Shown here: positions 17,401 to 26,900 of the stretch, one piece after another
Layout of the letters: the number at the start of each line of letters is the position of its first letter
Numbering within the stretch: the first letter of the stretch is position 1
Source: Muribaculum sp.
GTDB taxonomy: Bacteria > Bacteroidota > Bacteroidia > Bacteroidales > Muribaculaceae
DNA: 64,000 bases
Direction: 5' to 3'
NCBI GenBank assembly: GCA_009775095.1
Contig: VSOZ01000005.1
Coordinates: 116,203-180,202 of the forward strand
The notes under the pieces: generated by a model
Told to the model about the DNA's origin: nothing
What the model saw: only the letters and a program-made list of their open reading frames with translations
Database searches by the model: none
Position numbers and translations under genes: made by a program

Positions 17401-18392
17401 TGATAGGTAAAAAATATCTCATATACGCTGTAGCGGCTGTATTGCTTCTTCCGTTGGCAATGTCGGCCAAAGGTCCGGTCTCGGTAAAAGCGAGTCTGGA
17501 CTCGGCATATATACTCATGGGCAAGCAGACCCTGCTTAAAGTCGACGTGGTAGAAGATGATGATATTGACGGACATTTCATAAACCACGCCGGCGATACC
17601 ATAACCGGGAATGTGGAGATAATAAAAAATCTTACTCCCGACACAACCGATATTGGAAGCGGGCGTAGAGAGATAAGACGCGAGCTCGTCATACAGTCGT
17701 TTGACTCGGGGCTTTATACTCTGCCTCCGTTTCTATACGTGTCAGGTAAAGACACATTTGCGTCAAACGCGCTTGTGCTCAAAGTCATACCGGTACCGGT
17801 CGATACTCTAAAGACTATACATGATTACGAAGGTGTGGTAAAACCCTCCACAAAAATATGGGATTATATCCCTGATTTTATTGTCGACTACTGGTGGATA
17901 TATCTTGCCGTGATAGTTGTAGCAGCAACCGTACTTCTATGGTTTGTATACTTCCGCGGTAAAAAATCGCTGCCTCTGGTTCCGAAGAAAAAGCCCGTAC
18001 CGCCTTATGAAGCTGCTATGCTTGAGCTTAATAAACTCAAGAATGAAAAACTTTGCGAGAGCGGCCATGAGAAAGAGCATTATACCCGTCTTACCGAAAT
18101 TCTGCGTATCTATCTTGACCGACGTTTCGGCATAAACGCCATGGAAATGACTTCGACACAGATACTTGACCGCATAAAGACCAACAGCGAAGCCAAACCC
18201 TCCGCCCCGATCATGCGCCAGATTCTCGAAATGGCCGATTTTGTAAAATTTGCCAAAGTAAGGCCTCTCCCTGACGACAACGTAAAAGCGTTTAACAACG
18301 CCGTGAAATTTGTCGAAGATACCAAACCGGCCGAGCCCGAAACCGACCCGGTCGCAGAGTCTCAACAGTCAACCGATAAAAAAGATAACTGA
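17400..18392 (+). CDS. Membrane protein of the bat operon, BatD-like fragment architecture
   Basis: This 330-residue protein has a signal peptide (residues 1-22), a periplasmic beta-rich region (~23-140), one membrane helix (~162-185, WIYLAVIVVAATVLLWFVYF) and a cytoplasmic helical tail with RLTEILRIYLDRRFGINAMEMTS-type sequence (split here only for description). The tail pattern also occurs at the C-terminus of BatD in this operon. It sits between DUF58 and batA, in the usual position of this family in Bacteroidales. Its function is not established; a structural role in the Bat complex is likely. Confidence 0.8.
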   Translation: MIGKKYLIYAVAAVLLLPLAMSAKGPVSVKASLDSAYILMGKQTLLKVDVVEDDDIDGHFINHAGDTITGNVEIIKNLTPDTTDIGSGRREIRRELVIQSFDSGLYTLPPFLYVSGKDTFASNALVLKVIPVPVDTLKTIHDYEGVVKPSTKIWDYIPDFIVDYWWIYLAVIVVAATVLLWFVYFRGKKSLPLVPKKKPVPPYEAAMLELNKLKNEKLCESGHEKEHYTRLTEILRIYLDRRFGINAMEMTSTQILDRIKTNSEAKPSAPIMRQILEMADFVKFAKVRPLPDDNVKAFNNAVKFVEDTKPAEPETDPVAESQQSTDKKDN

Positions 18393-18394
18393 TC

Positions 18395-19381
18395 ATGCAG
18401 CTCGCACATCCTGAATATCTATGGTTGTTTCTGGTGTTTATCCCGCTTATAGCATGGTATATATGGAAACACCGCAATGCCTATCCCGCCCTTGAGATAT
18501 CGACGACTTCACCATACGCCAAGTTGCCGAGATCATATAAGGAGTACCTGTTGCACGGTCTGTTTTTGTTGCGGCTGGCAGTCATCGGTTGCGTCATAAT
18601 TATTCTCGCACGTCCACAGACACGCGACAGTTGGCGCACATCGTCGACTGAAGGTACAGACATCATTATAGCACTTGACATATCATCGTCAATGCTTGCC
18701 CGCGACTTTAAGCCTGACCGTTTTGAAGCGGCAAAGGATGTTGCGGCAAAATTCGTGGCAGGCCGCGAATCAGATAATATAGGAGTCGTGATTTTTGCCG
18801 GCGAGAGTTTCACCGCAGTACCGATGACTACCGACCGGTCGATGCTCGCCAACTATATTCATGACATAAAAATGGGCATGCTTGATGACGGTACCGCCAT
18901 AGGCGACGGTCTGGCAACCTCCATAAACAGAATAAAAGACGGCAAAGCCAAGTCAAAAAGTATAATACTCATAACCGACGGTACAAACAACACTGGAAAC
19001 GTAGCACCTCTCACGGCGGCTGAAATAGCGAAAAAATACGGAATTAAAGTGTACACTATCGGTGTGGGCAAAAACGGCACCGCCCCTATGCCGCAACAGA
19101 ACTACTACGGCGGCATAGACTACGTGAATATGCCGGTGGTGATTGATGAAACGACACTCCAGAGTATAGCCTCGGCCACCGGAGGAAAGTATTTCCGCGC
19201 TACAGGCAATACCGTACTTAAGGATATATTCGCAGAGATAGACCAACTCGAAAAGACTCAGATGGATGTACGCCACTTCTCGCACACCGAGGACAACTAT
19301 ATGTTATGGGCATGGCTTGCATTAGGCCTGTTCTTGTTGGAGATAATTCTGCGACATACGGTTCTACGTACTATCCCATGA
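18395..19381 (+). CDS. batA: BatA, VWA-domain membrane protein
   Basis: This 328-residue protein has two N-terminal membrane helices (residues ~8-25 and ~52-73), a VWA domain with complete MIDAS (DISSSM, Asp95-Ser97-Ser99; later TDGTNNTGN), and a C-terminal membrane helix (~305-322). The layout is that of BatA. VWA domains bind divalent metal and mediate protein contacts. BatA-E were linked to oxygen tolerance and aerobic stress in Bacteroides fragilis. It starts two bases after the preceding gene and is followed by batB after 23 bases. Confidence 0.93.
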   Translation: MQLAHPEYLWLFLVFIPLIAWYIWKHRNAYPALEISTTSPYAKLPRSYKEYLLHGLFLLRLAVIGCVIIILARPQTRDSWRTSSTEGTDIIIALDISSSMLARDFKPDRFEAAKDVAAKFVAGRESDNIGVVIFAGESFTAVPMTTDRSMLANYIHDIKMGMLDDGTAIGDGLATSINRIKDGKAKSKSIILITDGTNNTGNVAPLTAAEIAKKYGIKVYTIGVGKNGTAPMPQQNYYGGIDYVNMPVVIDETTLQSIASATGGKYFRATGNTVLKDIFAEIDQLEKTQMDVRHFSHTEDNYMLWAWLALGLFLLEIILRHTVLRTIP

Positions 19382-19404
19382 TTTCACTTAGATGACTGAT
19401 AACT

Positions 19405-20436
19405 ATGTTTAGTTTTGCAAATCCATATCTGCTGTACCTGCTCTTTCTTATCCCGGCCATAGCCGGACTGTATCTGTTGAGCCGATACTCACGAAAACGC
19501 AAATTGATGCGTTACGGCAAACTCGCGGTGCTCTCGCCGCTCATGCCCGACGCCTCACGCTATAAGCCGTGGATAAAAATAACGTTGCAGCTTCTTGCCG
19601 CAGCCGCCCTTGTGTTTGTTCTTGCACGTCCACGTGCCGGCGCCAAGGAGGAGGTCAGTGAGGTGCAAGGTATCGAAGTAATGATATGCCTCGATGTCTC
19701 CAACTCCATGCTCGCCTCGTCGACCGACGATCCGAAAGGAGTATCACGTCTTCAACGCGCCAAACTCGTACTTGAGAAACTGATTGACAGACTTGACAAT
19801 GACAAGGTCGGTCTTATAGTATTTGCCGGAGACGCATATACACAGCTCCCCATAACAAGCGACTTCGTGTCGGCCAAAATGTTTCTCAACAGCATATCCA
19901 CCGAAATGGTGCCAACACAAGGCACATCGATAGGTGCGGCCATAGAGATGGCCATGAGCTCGTTCACTCCCACCGATGACATGCAGAAAGCCATAATCGT
20001 AATCACCGACGGTGAGAGCTTCGATGATGATCCTATAGCAGCCACACAGACGGCAGTCAAACAAGGCATACAGGTTGACGTTATCGGCCTCGGCTCCACC
20101 AAAGGCGCCCTCATACCTATAGGGCGTAACGGACAGTTTATGAAAGATGATGAAGGCAACCCTGTTACCACCCGTCTTGACGAGACCATGGCACAGAAAA
20201 TAGCCGAGACCGGCGAAGGTATATATGTACAGGGCGCTTCGTCAACGGTAGTAAAGGATATTGACGAGCAGCTTGACAAGTTGGCAAAAAGCGACCTCGA
20301 GAAAGTCATATACTCTGCGAGTGCCGAGCAATTTCCCGTATTCGGATGGCTGGCCCTTGCCCTTCTCATCCTTGACATATTCATGCTTGACAGAAAAGTA
20401 GGATGGCTCAAAAAGATAAACTTCTTCAGTAAATAG
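19405..20436 (+). CDS. batB: BatB, VWA-domain membrane protein
   Basis: This 343-residue paralogue of BatA has two N-terminal membrane helices (~6-26, ~57-74), a VWA domain with MIDAS DVSNS (Asp97-Ser99-Ser101) and TDGESFDDD, and a C-terminal helix (~313-331). The start of the protein and the position between batA and batC support the name. It should form a membrane complex with BatA. Confidence 0.93.
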   Translation: MFSFANPYLLYLLFLIPAIAGLYLLSRYSRKRKLMRYGKLAVLSPLMPDASRYKPWIKITLQLLAAAALVFVLARPRAGAKEEVSEVQGIEVMICLDVSNSMLASSTDDPKGVSRLQRAKLVLEKLIDRLDNDKVGLIVFAGDAYTQLPITSDFVSAKMFLNSISTEMVPTQGTSIGAAIEMAMSSFTPTDDMQKAIIVITDGESFDDDPIAATQTAVKQGIQVDVIGLGSTKGALIPIGRNGQFMKDDEGNPVTTRLDETMAQKIAETGEGIYVQGASSTVVKDIDEQLDKLAKSDLEKVIYSASAEQFPVFGWLALALLILDIFMLDRKVGWLKKINFFSK

Positions 20437-20445
20437 CACTACATC

Positions 20446-21237
20446 ATGAAACGTATATTTACCGCCATAATACTCACCGCTCTTATTGCCGGCTACGCCA
20501 ATGCCGCCGGTAGCAGCGACACATCGACACGCAAAGAGCGCAACTACATACGCGAAGGCAACTCGCTCTATAACGAAAAACGCTTCGCCGACGCGGAAGT
20601 AGCCTATCGCAAGGCGCTTGAAGAGAACGCCATGAGCGAAACTGCCATGTACAACCTCGCGGCCGCTCTAATAAGACAATCGGGCAATGCCGATCCTAAC
20701 TCGGGCAACAATCCCATGGCCGAAGCGCAAAGTCTGCTTCAAGGCGTGGCACAAAGCGCCCAAGACATATCGGTGGCAGAGAAAGCATTTTACAATCTCG
20801 GCAACATGGCTTTCAACCAGCAACAATATGATCAGGCCATAAACATGTACAAAGGCGCGTTGCGCAAAAATCCCGATAACGATAAAGCTCGTGAGAATCT
20901 GCGCCTTGCACAGCTGAAGCGTCAGGAACAGCAGAATCAGGACCAGAACCAAGACAAGCAGGATCAGGACCAACAGCAAGACCAGAACAAGGATCAACAG
21001 CAAAATCAGGATCAAAACAAGGATAAAGACCAAAATCAAGATCAGGATCAGCAAAAACAAGAGAACAAAGACCGGCAACAGCCTCCTCAGCAACAGCAAG
21101 GGGGCATCAGCGACGCCAACGCCAACAAGATATTGAAGGCAATGGAGAATGAAGAAAACGCTACCCGCCGCAAAGTGCAGGACATGCAGAAAAAAGAAGC
21201 CGGACAAGCCCGTCGTATACGTGGCAAGCAATGGTGA
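20446..21237 (+). CDS. batC: BatC, TPR protein with Gln/Asp/Asn-rich tail
   Basis: This 263-residue protein has a signal peptide (residues 1-20), then TPR-like helices (~30-60 and ~113-150, such as AEKAFYNLGNMAFNQQQYDQ). A very low-complexity stretch of Gln, Asp, Asn and Lys covers about residues 159-219 (bases ~20920-21102). A short charged helix ends the protein. The TPR part fits the periplasmic BatC partner of BatA/BatB. The repeat-encoded tract may vary in length between strains. Confidence 0.9.
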   Translation: MKRIFTAIILTALIAGYANAAGSSDTSTRKERNYIREGNSLYNEKRFADAEVAYRKALEENAMSETAMYNLAAALIRQSGNADPNSGNNPMAEAQSLLQGVAQSAQDISVAEKAFYNLGNMAFNQQQYDQAINMYKGALRKNPDNDKARENLRLAQLKRQEQQNQDQNQDKQDQDQQQDQNKDQQQNQDQNKDKDQNQDQDQQKQENKDRQQPPQQQQGGISDANANKILKAMENEENATRRKVQDMQKKEAGQARRIRGKQW

Positions 21238-21271
21238 TCCACGCTCTCAGCTATTTAAATGAATTGAAAAA

Positions 21272-23092
21272 GTGATTATGATGAAAAAGTTATTGTTAAT
21301 AATGATCGTAATGACGGGGATAGCGATGTCGGCCGCAGCCGAGACATCGTTTACCACAATCCCTCCACGTACGGTCATTGCGGGAAATAAATTCAATATC
21401 ACTTTCCGCCTTAAAGACGGAGAAGGCTCCGGACTTAAAGCTCCAGAAATAAAAGGATGTACCCTGCTTTACGGTCCGTCATCGTCATCGATGCGCAACT
21501 ATCAGTGGGTAAACGGGCAGTCATCGTCATCGACCACCGTAGACTACTCGTTCACTTACCGGGCCGATACACCCGGTACATACACTATCGGAGAAGCAAG
21601 CATAGTGTGCAACGGACGCACCTATACCACATCACCCGTAAAATTTACGGTACTCCCTCCTGATAAGGCCGCGCAATCGGGTCAAGGAGCACGAGTGGAT
21701 GACATCAGTACACAAAGCAGCGACAAAGCGGTGTCAGCCAATGATGTTTTTGTGAGAATAATACTCAACCGCTCACAGGCCTACGAACAGGAAGCGATAT
21801 TGTGCACCATAAAGCTATACACAAAATACAGTATCAGCTCATTCATGCCCACATCGCAACCGGCATTTGACGGCTTCCTTATCGAAGAACTAAATCTGCA
21901 ACCGCAACTGAATGAGGTCGAGCACTACAACGGACAGAATTATATGACTGCCGTACTGAAACAGTGTATCATATTCCCGCAAAAATCGGGTAAACTGACT
22001 ATAAACTCGGGTAAATATGATGTAACGGTAGTACAGCACGAACGCTTTACCGGTTTCTGGGGTGGTACCCGACCCGTAGAAAAAGATATAAAAGTAAGTT
22101 CAAACTCAGCTTCAATCAACATAACTCCCCTGCCCCAGCCCCAGCCTGAAGGCTTCACCGGAGCAGTCGGCAATTTCTCAATTGACAGCCGTCTTAATAC
22201 ATCAACGTTCCGTACCAACGAAGCTGCCACGCTTACATATACAATAAAAGGCACCGGCAATATAAAGTCGATAAAAGAACCGGAAATAGACTTCCCGTCC
22301 GAGTTCGAACAATATGCTCCACAGGTCGATGTCAACTCACAGGTGTCAGGCAACAACGTCATCGGAAGCATGACTATCGAGTACACGTTTGTACCTCAGA
22401 ATGTGGGCAACTTCTCTATCGGCGCCGATAAGTTTGTATACTTCAACCCCGAAAACAAAAAATATGTCACTCTCACAACTCCGTCATATGACATAAAGGT
22501 TGTCAAAGGAGCCGACGCCCCGGCTGCGGCTTCAGGAGTAAACAAGCAGAACATTGAAGCAAAAAACACCGATATCCTTCATATAAAGACGGGTAATCTG
22601 CATCTTGAAAAAGAGCACACATATTATTATTCGTCATGGTGGTACTGGCCCTGCTACATACTGCTTGCCCTGTTGCTTGCCGCCATAATATTCATATACA
22701 GCAAGCAAGTCAAGCTAAATGCCGATATTCAAGGACGACGCCTCGCCAACGCCAACAAAGTAGCCCGCAAGCGTCTGAAAACAGCCAACCGCTATCTTAC
22801 CGCCCATGACAACGACAAGTTCTATGAGGAGATGTTGCGAGCTATATGGGGATATCTGAGCGACAAACTCGGGATACCGGCATCACGCCTTACCCGCGAC
22901 AACATAGCCGCACAGCTCTCTGAATACGGTGCACCGCAACAACTTGCCGACTCGCTTATAAATATAATTGACGAGTGCGAGATGGCACGCTACTCCCCCG
23001 CCAAAAGCGACGAGCAACTCGAAAGTCTTTACAAAGAAGCTTCGCAAGCCATGAACGAGATGGAGAGTATAAAGCGAGCAAAACAACGTTAA
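21272..23092 (+). CDS. batD: BatD family protein
   Basis: This 606-residue protein has a signal peptide (MKKLLLIMIVMTGIAMSAAA), several beta-rich periplasmic domains (~25-440), a membrane helix (~455-477, WPCYILLALLLAAIIFIY) and a cytoplasmic helical tail. The opening TSFTTIPPRTVIAGNKFNIT is typical of BatD (oxygen tolerance family). The start could be the first or third Met of MIMMKK; the third gives the cleanest signal peptide. Position between batC and batE supports the name. Confidence 0.92.
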   Translation: MIMMKKLLLIMIVMTGIAMSAAAETSFTTIPPRTVIAGNKFNITFRLKDGEGSGLKAPEIKGCTLLYGPSSSSMRNYQWVNGQSSSSTTVDYSFTYRADTPGTYTIGEASIVCNGRTYTTSPVKFTVLPPDKAAQSGQGARVDDISTQSSDKAVSANDVFVRIILNRSQAYEQEAILCTIKLYTKYSISSFMPTSQPAFDGFLIEELNLQPQLNEVEHYNGQNYMTAVLKQCIIFPQKSGKLTINSGKYDVTVVQHERFTGFWGGTRPVEKDIKVSSNSASINITPLPQPQPEGFTGAVGNFSIDSRLNTSTFRTNEAATLTYTIKGTGNIKSIKEPEIDFPSEFEQYAPQVDVNSQVSGNNVIGSMTIEYTFVPQNVGNFSIGADKFVYFNPENKKYVTLTTPSYDIKVVKGADAPAAASGVNKQNIEAKNTDILHIKTGNLHLEKEHTYYYSSWWYWPCYILLALLLAAIIFIYSKQVKLNADIQGRRLANANKVARKRLKTANRYLTAHDNDKFYEEMLRAIWGYLSDKLGIPASRLTRDNIAAQLSEYGAPQQLADSLINIIDECEMARYSPAKSDEQLESLYKEASQAMNEMESIKRAKQR

Positions 23093-23119
23093 TCACCCGA
23101 CAAACTCATTAAAATAAAT

Positions 23120-23902
23120 ATGAAATTACGCATCATCACATATATTATTTTAACTGCACTCATCGCGGGTACGGTCAATGCCATGTCGCTTACACAACAA
23201 GCTGACTCGGCCTACATGCAGGACAACTTTGCAAAAGCTACTGAGCTTTATCTGAAAATAGCGGCTGAAGAGGGTACTTCGGCAAACCTGTACTATAATA
23301 TAGGTAACTGCTATTATAGGCAAGGCAAACCCGGCATGGCCATATTGTATTATGAACGCGCTCTCCGTCTTGATCCGTCGGACAAAGATGCACGCGCCAA
23401 TCTCGAATTTGTAAACACAAAGATAACAGACGAACCGGGCGACCGCGGTATGTTTATATCAAATACAGTCAATGGATTCGCCTGCAAAATATCGGCCAAC
23501 ATATGGGCCGGCATAGCTATAGGTTCTTTTGTACTGTTGCTCGGGGCCATAGCGCTATATGTGTTTACATCGACCATAGCGCTGCGTAAAGCCGGCTTTT
23601 TCGGTGGTATCATATTATTGTTCATATGCATCTGCGCCAATATCTGCGCCTCAATAGCCACACGCTACTCCACCACCGGCAAAGAAGCCGTCATTGTAGT
23701 ACCGTCGACTCTGTTGAGCACCTCGCCGCGTGTACCCAAAGATAGGTCGGAAGAGGCCGTACTGCTTCACGAAGGTACCAAGGTGGAGATTATTGACTCC
23801 GTCACAACCCGTACCGACTCTATTACGGCAAAGTGGTATGATGTAAAAATCGACAATAATACGCGTGCATGGGTCAAAGGCTCTGATATTGAAAAGATTT
23901 AG
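23120..23902 (+). CDS. batE: BatE, TPR and SH3-like protein
   Basis: This 260-residue protein has a signal peptide (1-21), TPR repeats (~25-100, ANLYYNIGNCYYRQGKPGMA), two membrane helices (~127-150, ~155-178) and a C-terminal SH3-like domain (~195-258, LHEGTKVEIIDSV...WYDVKIDNNTRAWVKGSDIE), joined here by dots. This is the BatE architecture; SH3b domains usually bind peptides or cell wall. Last gene of the operon. Confidence 0.9.
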   Translation: MKLRIITYIILTALIAGTVNAMSLTQQADSAYMQDNFAKATELYLKIAAEEGTSANLYYNIGNCYYRQGKPGMAILYYERALRLDPSDKDARANLEFVNTKITDEPGDRGMFISNTVNGFACKISANIWAGIAIGSFVLLLGAIALYVFTSTIALRKAGFFGGIILLFICICANICASIATRYSTTGKEAVIVVPSTLLSTSPRVPKDRSEEAVLLHEGTKVEIIDSVTTRTDSITAKWYDVKIDNNTRAWVKGSDIEKI

Positions 23903-23943
23903 CCGGAGCATGTTTTATAACACATCTTTTATATCGGCAAAAA

Positions 23944-23975
23944 TTTGGATTTATGCTACAAAAATTATAATTTTA
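23944..23975 (+). promoter_or_regulatory. Promoter of small HTH gene (TTTG-N20-TAATTTTA)
   Basis: TTTG at 23944-23947 and TAATTTTA at 23968-23975 are separated by 20 bases. This is one base from the Bacteroides consensus. The leader to the ATG at 24027 would be about 48 bases. Confidence 0.5.
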
Positions 23976-24026
23976 ACGACATTAATCAATATTTGAATTA
24001 TTAACTCATTTAAAACTGATAGTATC

Positions 24027-24293
24027 ATGACTAAAACAATTACATTTAACGATCTCCGCCGTATCAAAGACAGTTTACCCGACGGTTCGATGCATAAGAT
24101 TGCCGATAAGCTCAATTGTACGGTACAGACCGTTCGCAATTACTTCGGTGGCAGCAACTACCAGTTTGGCCAGAATTGCGGCGTTCACATTGAACCGGGT
24201 CCCGACGGTGGCATCGTAGTCCTTGACGATACTACTATTTATGACATGGCTATTGCCATTCTTGAAGAACAAGCTGCTGCCAAAGAAGCCTAA
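24027..24293 (+). CDS. Small helix-turn-helix DNA-binding-like protein
   Basis: This 88-residue protein contains a clear HTH pattern at about residues 9-40 (DLRRIKDSLPDGSMHKIADK, then LNCTVQTVRNYFGG), followed by a short beta region and an acidic/alanine tail. Similar short proteins are conserved in Bacteroidales, but I know no assigned function. It may be a nucleoid-associated or regulatory protein. It has its own near-consensus promoter, and the universal stress gene follows 17 bases downstream. Confidence 0.75.
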   Translation: MTKTITFNDLRRIKDSLPDGSMHKIADKLNCTVQTVRNYFGGSNYQFGQNCGVHIEPGPDGGIVVLDDTTIYDMAIAILEEQAAAKEA

Positions 24294-24310
24294 CATCCAT
24301 TAATTGCGAG

Positions 24311-25426
24311 ATGACAGAAGATCGCCTCATAACAGTGGCTATCCATACTTACGAGCACGCCGTACGCCTCAAGCATCTGCTTGAAAGTGAGGGCGTGCCC
24401 GTAGTTTTACATAATGTGAACCTTTCACAGCCGGTAGTTTCAAGCGGTGTGAGAGTGCGCATCCATGAAAGCGATCTTCCGCTTGCCCTACGTATCATTG
24501 AAAACACCGATATCTTTGCGCCGGCCGACAATTCGATAACCAACACACTACGGCGGCTCATAATAGTGCCTGTAGACTTCAGTGACTATTCGACAAAAGC
24601 CTGCGATATAGCATTTCACCTTGCCGCCCGTCACAAAGCGTCGATAATGCTTCTCCATTCGTTTCTCAATCCGTCGGTTACCGGTAATCTGCAGCTCTCC
24701 GACTCTATGACTTATGACATTGCCGACGCGGAGATGCAGAACATTCTCGACAAAGAGGCCCACAAGTCAATCGATACATTCTCACGCAAATTGCGTGAGC
24801 GCATAAAGAAAGGCGATCTCCCGCCAGTATCATTTAAAACCGAAGTGACTGAGGGTGTGCCTGAAGAGGTCATAGTCGAGTATGCCAAAGAAAACAAGCC
24901 GGAAATGATTGTAATGGGCACACGTGGATCCGGTAAAAAGGAAAAAGAACTCATAGGCAGCGTAACCGCCGAAGTTCTCGATTCATGCCGTTTCCCGGTA
25001 CTTACCGTCCCTGAATCGGTCAACCTCAACAATATCGATGACATAAAACATGCCGTCCTGTTCAGCAATCTCGAGCAAGAAGACATTCTCGCTCTTGATG
25101 CGATATACCGCTTCTTCTCCGACGAGCATATAGACGTAACCATAGTAAACGTACCGTCTAAGAAAAACGTGACGTTTAATGACGCCGACACCCGGCGGTT
25201 GCTGGATTACTGTACTCAGCATTATCCTCGATTCACATTCACCGTGGCGGCTATATCACTCGGAAATATAGTAGACGATTTCCACGCCATAGAACAAAAA
25301 CAGCCTATTGACCTAATAGCTGTGCCAAACAAGAAAAAGAATATATTCGCACGCCTTTTTAATCCGTCATTGGCACATAAACTGTTGTTCCATTCCGATA
25401 TACCTATGATGGTTGTTCCCGTCTGA
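24311..25426 (+). CDS. Universal stress protein with DUF2007-like N-terminus and two UspA domains
   Basis: This 371-residue protein begins with a DUF2007-like module (residues ~6-70, LKHLLESEGVPVVLHNVNLS). A UspA domain follows at ~80-235 with the ATP-binding-type GTRGSGKKEKELIGSVTAE motif, and a second, degenerate UspA domain is at ~240-371. Usp proteins bind nucleotides and respond to stress. It is probably cotranscribed with the HTH gene upstream, which could be its regulator; that link is only positional. Confidence 0.85.
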   Translation: MTEDRLITVAIHTYEHAVRLKHLLESEGVPVVLHNVNLSQPVVSSGVRVRIHESDLPLALRIIENTDIFAPADNSITNTLRRLIIVPVDFSDYSTKACDIAFHLAARHKASIMLLHSFLNPSVTGNLQLSDSMTYDIADAEMQNILDKEAHKSIDTFSRKLRERIKKGDLPPVSFKTEVTEGVPEEVIVEYAKENKPEMIVMGTRGSGKKEKELIGSVTAEVLDSCRFPVLTVPESVNLNNIDDIKHAVLFSNLEQEDILALDAIYRFFSDEHIDVTIVNVPSKKNVTFNDADTRRLLDYCTQHYPRFTFTVAAISLGNIVDDFHAIEQKQPIDLIAVPNKKKNIFARLFNPSLAHKLLFHSDIPMMVVPV

Positions 25427-25501
25427 ACCCTTATATACATCACGGAGTATACCATACCCATATCCTTTTCATAGCAAGCGATATGCTTATATCGAATTAA
25501 T

Positions 25502-25525
25502 AGTTAACTTTGTAGAAAGTTAACT
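25502..25525 (+). promoter_or_regulatory. Palindromic promoter of tilS
   Basis: TAACTTTG (25505-25512) is the -7 box, 22 bases before the ATG at 25535. It lies in a perfect 10-base inverted repeat: AGTTAACTTT (25502-25511), spacer GTAG, AAAGTTAACT (25516-25525). The palindrome closely resembles the one over the ABC-F promoter at 9882-9902. Confidence 0.5.
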
Positions 25526-25534
25526 GTCATTTCT

Positions 25535-26875
25535 ATGGTGGACATATTCATTGACAAAATAGTACGGTCCATTAACCGGCACGGGTTGCTTGAACCGGAA
25601 CAACGTGTAATAATCGCATTAAGCGGTGGAGCGGATTCAGTAGCTCTACTTGTAGCTCTTTCACGTCTTGGTTACAAATGTGTGGCTGCCCACTGTAATT
25701 TCGGACTACGAGGCGAAGAATCGCTTCGCGACCGCGATCATGCCGCGCACATGGCGTCGTTATATGCCGACGAATATAGGGAGATAGCATTCGATGTCAG
25801 TGCATATAAAAAAGCTCATGGTGTATCGACCGAAATGGCATGCCGCGATCTGCGTTATGAGTGGTTTGCCCGGCTTTCCGATGAACTTGGCGCAATACCG
25901 GTAGCGGTGGCTCACCATAGCGATGACAATATCGAGACGGTACTGCTCAACCTACTTAGAGGCACGGGCATAACGGGCATGACCGGCATGAAGCCCAAAA
26001 ACGGTATCATAATAAGACCGATGCTTGACATAGCGCGTAAAGACATCGAGACCTTTTTAGCGGCAGAAAACATACCTTACGTCACCGACAGTACAAATCT
26101 GATAAACGATGTCAAGCGCAACAAACTCCGCAATATCATAATCCCGGCGCTGCGCAACGAATTTCCTGACGCAGACAAAGGGTTTGACACATCAATATCA
26201 GACCTTCGCGACAATGCATCATTATACAACGAAGCTGTCACCCGTATGGCCGAAAGCTTCATTGACAATAATGTAATCGACATAAAACGCATAGTTACGG
26301 AAACGGCCAACCCCGTAACACTACTCTACGAAATTATAAAGCCATACGGCTTCAACCACACACATGCTTCTGACATGACGACGGCGGTAATCTCGGACAA
26401 TACAGCTTCAGGACGACAATTTTTTAGCGGCGAAAACATGGCGTTGATTAACCGGGGCAAACTGCATATAACAACACTGTCAGAAGCACCTAATGAAGAA
26501 GAGTATCGAATAAAGATCGCTGCGGGCAAAACATATTCTTTCGGGCTTACGATTGCCACAATGCCTGTGGAGAGCATCCGCTTTGACCGTAACGGCAAGT
26601 CGCTTTATCTTGCTCCGGAGGTTCTTGAAGGCAATCCGGACTTCGCGATGAGACATTGGCGCGAGGGCGACCGTATCGAGCCGTTCGGAATGAAAGGCAG
26701 TCGACTCGTAAGTGATATATTTTCCGATGCCAAACTCTCGCTTGACGAGAAACGTAAAGTATGGCTGCTCACACGCAACGACACAGTCCTTTGGGTTGTA
26801 GGACACCGCACATCACGGCACTTTGCCGTCGACACATCACGTCGCGACAATGCCATATGTCTGACAATGCCGTAA
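25535..26875 (+). CDS. tilS: tRNA(Ile)-lysidine synthase
   Basis: This 446-residue protein has the PP-loop motif SGGADS (residues 30-35), HHSDDNIET and RKDIETFL in the N-type ATP pyrophosphatase domain, and the C-terminal TilS domain (about 370-440, MRHWREGDRIEPFGMKGSR). TilS attaches lysine to C34 of tRNA-Ile with anticodon CAU, converting it to read AUA. It is essential in most bacteria. Length and domain order are normal. Confidence 0.95.
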   Translation: MVDIFIDKIVRSINRHGLLEPEQRVIIALSGGADSVALLVALSRLGYKCVAAHCNFGLRGEESLRDRDHAAHMASLYADEYREIAFDVSAYKKAHGVSTEMACRDLRYEWFARLSDELGAIPVAVAHHSDDNIETVLLNLLRGTGITGMTGMKPKNGIIIRPMLDIARKDIETFLAAENIPYVTDSTNLINDVKRNKLRNIIIPALRNEFPDADKGFDTSISDLRDNASLYNEAVTRMAESFIDNNVIDIKRIVTETANPVTLLYEIIKPYGFNHTHASDMTTAVISDNTASGRQFFSGENMALINRGKLHITTLSEAPNEEEYRIKIAAGKTYSFGLTIATMPVESIRFDRNGKSLYLAPEVLEGNPDFAMRHWREGDRIEPFGMKGSRLVSDIFSDAKLSLDEKRKVWLLTRNDTVLWVVGHRTSRHFAVDTSRRDNAICLTMP

Positions 26876-26900
26876 AACGAAATGTATAATAATTTTTTGA

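Noticed and set aside
19752..20411. 219-codon ORF antisense to batB
   Set aside because: The batB reading frame carries an intact VWA domain. The antisense product is low in recognisable structure and has no promoter.
20920..21102. Repeats in batC as a CRISPR-like or tandem repeat array
   Set aside because: The repeats are short, imperfect, in frame and lie within a coding sequence; there are no spacers.
20668..21231. 187-codon hydrophobic ORF antisense to batC
   Set aside because: Its Leu/Ile/Val runs are simply the complement of the Gln/Asp/Asn codon repeats in batC.
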